A stretch of DNA of 6,930 nt from Gammaproteobacteria bacterium (GTDB taxonomy: Bacteria > Pseudomonadota > Gammaproteobacteria > Steroidobacterales > SZUA-146). Position 1 is the stretch's first letter. Each line of letters begins with the position of its first letter. Where the stretch lies: positions 1 through 6,930 of the forward strand of contig QIGP01000118.1 of assembly GCA_003228965.1 (NCBI GenBank), read 5' to 3'. The position numbers and the translations under genes are program-made. Positions 5,677 through 6,930 of the stretch are shown here, piece by piece. The notes beneath the pieces were generated by a model. It did not search any database, had not been told where the DNA came from, and saw only the letters and a list, made by a program, of their open reading frames with translations.

Positions 5677-5701
5677 CATCAGATTAATTTTTGATCTGAT
5701 G
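5677..5701 (+). repeat. Long hairpin, 8-bp perfect stem extendable to 11
   Basis: CATCAGAT (5677-5684) pairs with ATCTGATG (5694-5701). Inner TAA/TTG pairing with one wobble extends the stem to eleven pairs around a TTT loop. No T-tract follows on the plus strand, and the minus strand continues TCTGGCGCGCC, so it does not look like an intrinsic terminator. It may be an operator or an RNA element. Confidence 0.45.
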
Positions 5702-5746
5702 CGCCGTGCACGAGGCCAGGTGGTGGAGCTTAACCATAGAAAAGAC

Positions 5747-5752
5747 TATATT
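5747..5752 (+). promoter_or_regulatory. Possible -10 element for the kinase gene
   Basis: TATATT (5747-5752) matches the -10 consensus in five of six positions, 51 bp upstream of the kinase ATG. The hexamer 17 bp upstream (TGGAGC) is a poor -35, so any sigma-70 promoter here would be weak or activator-dependent. Confidence 0.3.
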
Positions 5753-5755
5753 TTA

Positions 5756-5777
5756 ACTTCGTCTATTTCGACGTAGT
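5756..5777 (+). other. Hairpin in the presumed kinase 5' leader
   Basis: ACTTCGTC (5756-5763) pairs with GACGTAGT (5770-5777) at seven of eight positions around a TATTTC loop. It lies downstream of the candidate -10 and 26 bp before the kinase start codon, so it would be in or at the start of the leader RNA. Confidence 0.3.
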
Positions 5778-5803
5778 AACACCCCGGTGGCAGGTGTGTT
5801 TGC

Positions 5804-6930
5804 ATGAAAGCAAATCATGGTGACAAGCTCACCGAGATATTCTTTGGTGCGTGTGATCTCGAGGGCGAGGAGCGGGTGCGCTTCCTTGATCGGGAATGTG
5901 CGCACAATGCCGAGCTGCGTTCGCAGATCGAGCGTCTAATTGTAGCCGGAGAAGACCTGTCAGCGTCTGAAAAAACCCACCTTGCTGCTGAGGCTATTAA
6001 AATCGCGGCGGGCCACTTCGCGGCGACCAGCGTCCCCGACAAAGTGGGGCCTTTTAGTATTCTGGAAGAAATAGGCGAAGGCGGCATGAGCATAGTGTAC
6101 GCCGCCGAACAGTTCGAGCCGGTTAACCGTCGCGTGGCGCTTAAAGTGATTCGACCGGGCATGGATTCGCGCGACGTGATCAACCGCTTTGAGTCTGAAA
6201 GACAGGCGCTGGCGGTTATGGATCATGTCAACATCGCCAAGATCTTCGATGGCGGAACGACCGAACATGGCCGCCCGTATTTCGTTATGGAGTTGGTCTC
6301 GGGCGATCCACTGACGCGTTACTGCGACGTTAATGCGTTGCCCATTCGTCAAAGGCTGGAGCTTTTTTGTGAAGTGTGCGCGGCCGTACAGCACGCCCAC
6401 CAGAAAGGCGTTGTCCATCGTGATCTCAAACCCTCAAATATTCTGGTGGGTCAGCAAGACGGTAAGCCGCTCGTCAAAGTGATTGATTTTGGCATTGCCA
6501 AAGCGCTGGATGTAACGCTTAATGACGACCCCACAGAGACTCGCTACGGCCAGGTGATGGGCACGCCCACGCACATGAGTCCGGAGCAGGCTTCTGGCCA
6601 CGTGCACGCCATTGATACACGCACCGACGTGTACTCTTTGGGTGTCGTTTTGTTTCAGTTGCTCACAGGTTTGCTGCCTTACTCCATCGAAGGGATGAGT
6701 GGCGCCGCCATCCGAAAATCGATTGAGCATGGCGCGACTACCCGCCCGAGCACAAAACTAAAAGACTCCGATCAAAAGACAACGTTGGCCGCCGAGCGAA
6801 AAACCCAGTTCAAGCCCTGGCTAAAAGACATCGAAGGCGATTTGGACTGGATTACCTTGCGGGCGATGGAGGTTGAACCGGCCAGGCGTTACCAGACGGT
6901 GAACGCGTTAGCCATCGACATTCAGCACTA
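5804..6930 (+). CDS. PknB-type Ser/Thr protein kinase, 3' end cut off
   Basis: The frame is open from ATG 5804 to the window edge (375 codons). It is the first possible start after the in-frame TAA at 5777, with AGGTG seven bases upstream. Residues 1-50 (LTEIFFGACDLEGEERVRFL to about AGEDLS) match the acidic N-terminal segment common in kinases genetically linked to ECF sigma factors. The kinase domain begins at about 84: glycine loop GEGGMSIVY (91-99), VALK with K114, helix-C E132, catalytic HRDLKPSN (H205-N212, D207), DFG (228-230), an activation loop with T244, T246, T254 and T256, and SPEQA in the APE position. All catalytic residues are present, so it should be an active Hanks-type kinase. 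ARRYQT-NALAIDIQHY near the edge is the usual end of this domain. Relatives continue into a membrane segment and TPR or WD40 repeats, which are outside the window. Its substrate is unknown. Confidence 0.92.
   Translation, partial: MKANHGDKLTEIFFGACDLEGEERVRFLDRECAHNAELRSQIERLIVAGEDLSASEKTHLAAEAIKIAAGHFAATSVPDKVGPFSILEEIGEGGMSIVYAAEQFEPVNRRVALKVIRPGMDSRDVINRFESERQALAVMDHVNIAKIFDGGTTEHGRPYFVMELVSGDPLTRYCDVNALPIRQRLELFCEVCAAVQHAHQKGVVHRDLKPSNILVGQQDGKPLVKVIDFGIAKALDVTLNDDPTETRYGQVMGTPTHMSPEQASGHVHAIDTRTDVYSLGVVLFQLLTGLLPYSIEGMSGAAIRKSIEHGATTRPSTKLKDSDQKTTLAAERKTQFKPWLKDIEGDLDWITLRAMEVEPARRYQTVNALAIDIQH

Larger units (their letters stand above)
5574..5803. other. Palindrome-rich intergenic region upstream of the kinase
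   Basis: This 230-bp stretch separates the leftward mini-GFA frame from the rightward kinase gene. It contains a 12-bp palindrome, an adjoining long hairpin and a third hairpin near the kinase start, listed separately. I see no tRNA and no ECF sigma-factor gene of the kind that often precedes such kinases. Confidence 0.5.

Noticed and set aside
5725..5765. An ECF-type promoter made of GGAGCTT and CGTCTA upstream of the kinase
   Set aside because: The two elements are about 30 bp apart instead of the 16-17 bp required, and no GGAAC-like element lies at the correct distance from CGTCTA.
5960..6418. A 152-codon minus-strand frame opposite the kinase
   Set aside because: The plus strand carries an intact kinase domain through the whole stretch. 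The antisense peptide has no recognisable motif.

Overview
The window looks like chromosomal DNA from a free-living gammaproteobacterium. Uup and YpfJ both match their enterobacterial counterparts closely in length and motifs as I remember them. The other genes (a DUF2946-like exported protein, a secreted TPR protein, a b561-YceI fusion and a Planctomycete/Xanthomonad-style Ser/Thr kinase) are types I associate with marine or soil Gammaproteobacteria such as relatives of Xanthomonadales. That placement is inference from protein style only. I see no insertion sequence, phage gene, CRISPR array, tRNA or rRNA.

Layout from left to right. Positions 1-56 hold a hairpin terminator. A short exported Cys/His-rich protein runs leftward (57-374). 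A divergent intergenic region with two small palindromes follows (375-580), then uup (581-2470, rightward). A perfect hairpin at 2481-2504 separates uup from the convergent ypfJ metallopeptidase gene (2532-3380, leftward). A 191-bp divergent region containing a perfect 10-bp inverted repeat leads to a secreted three-TPR protein (3572-4180, rightward). This converges on a cytochrome b561-YceI fusion gene (4252-5445, leftward), which starts with TTG behind a near-perfect Shine-Dalgarno. Directly upstream of the fusion, on the same strand, lies a 41-codon reading frame (5448-5573) that looks like the N-terminal zinc-binding part of a GFA-family protein. The rest of that divergent region is rich in palindromes and leads into a PknB-type Ser/Thr kinase gene (from 5804) that is cut off by the right edge.

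The genes do not form one pathway. They are mostly single-gene units in alternating orientation. The strongest functional link is the b561-YceI polypeptide, which joins a membrane haem-b electron carrier to a periplasmic lipid/quinone-binding domain and is probably co-translated with the mini-GFA peptide. The least explained parts are that mini-GFA frame, the CXXCH motif in the left-hand exported protein, and the symmetric elements in the three divergent intergenic regions.
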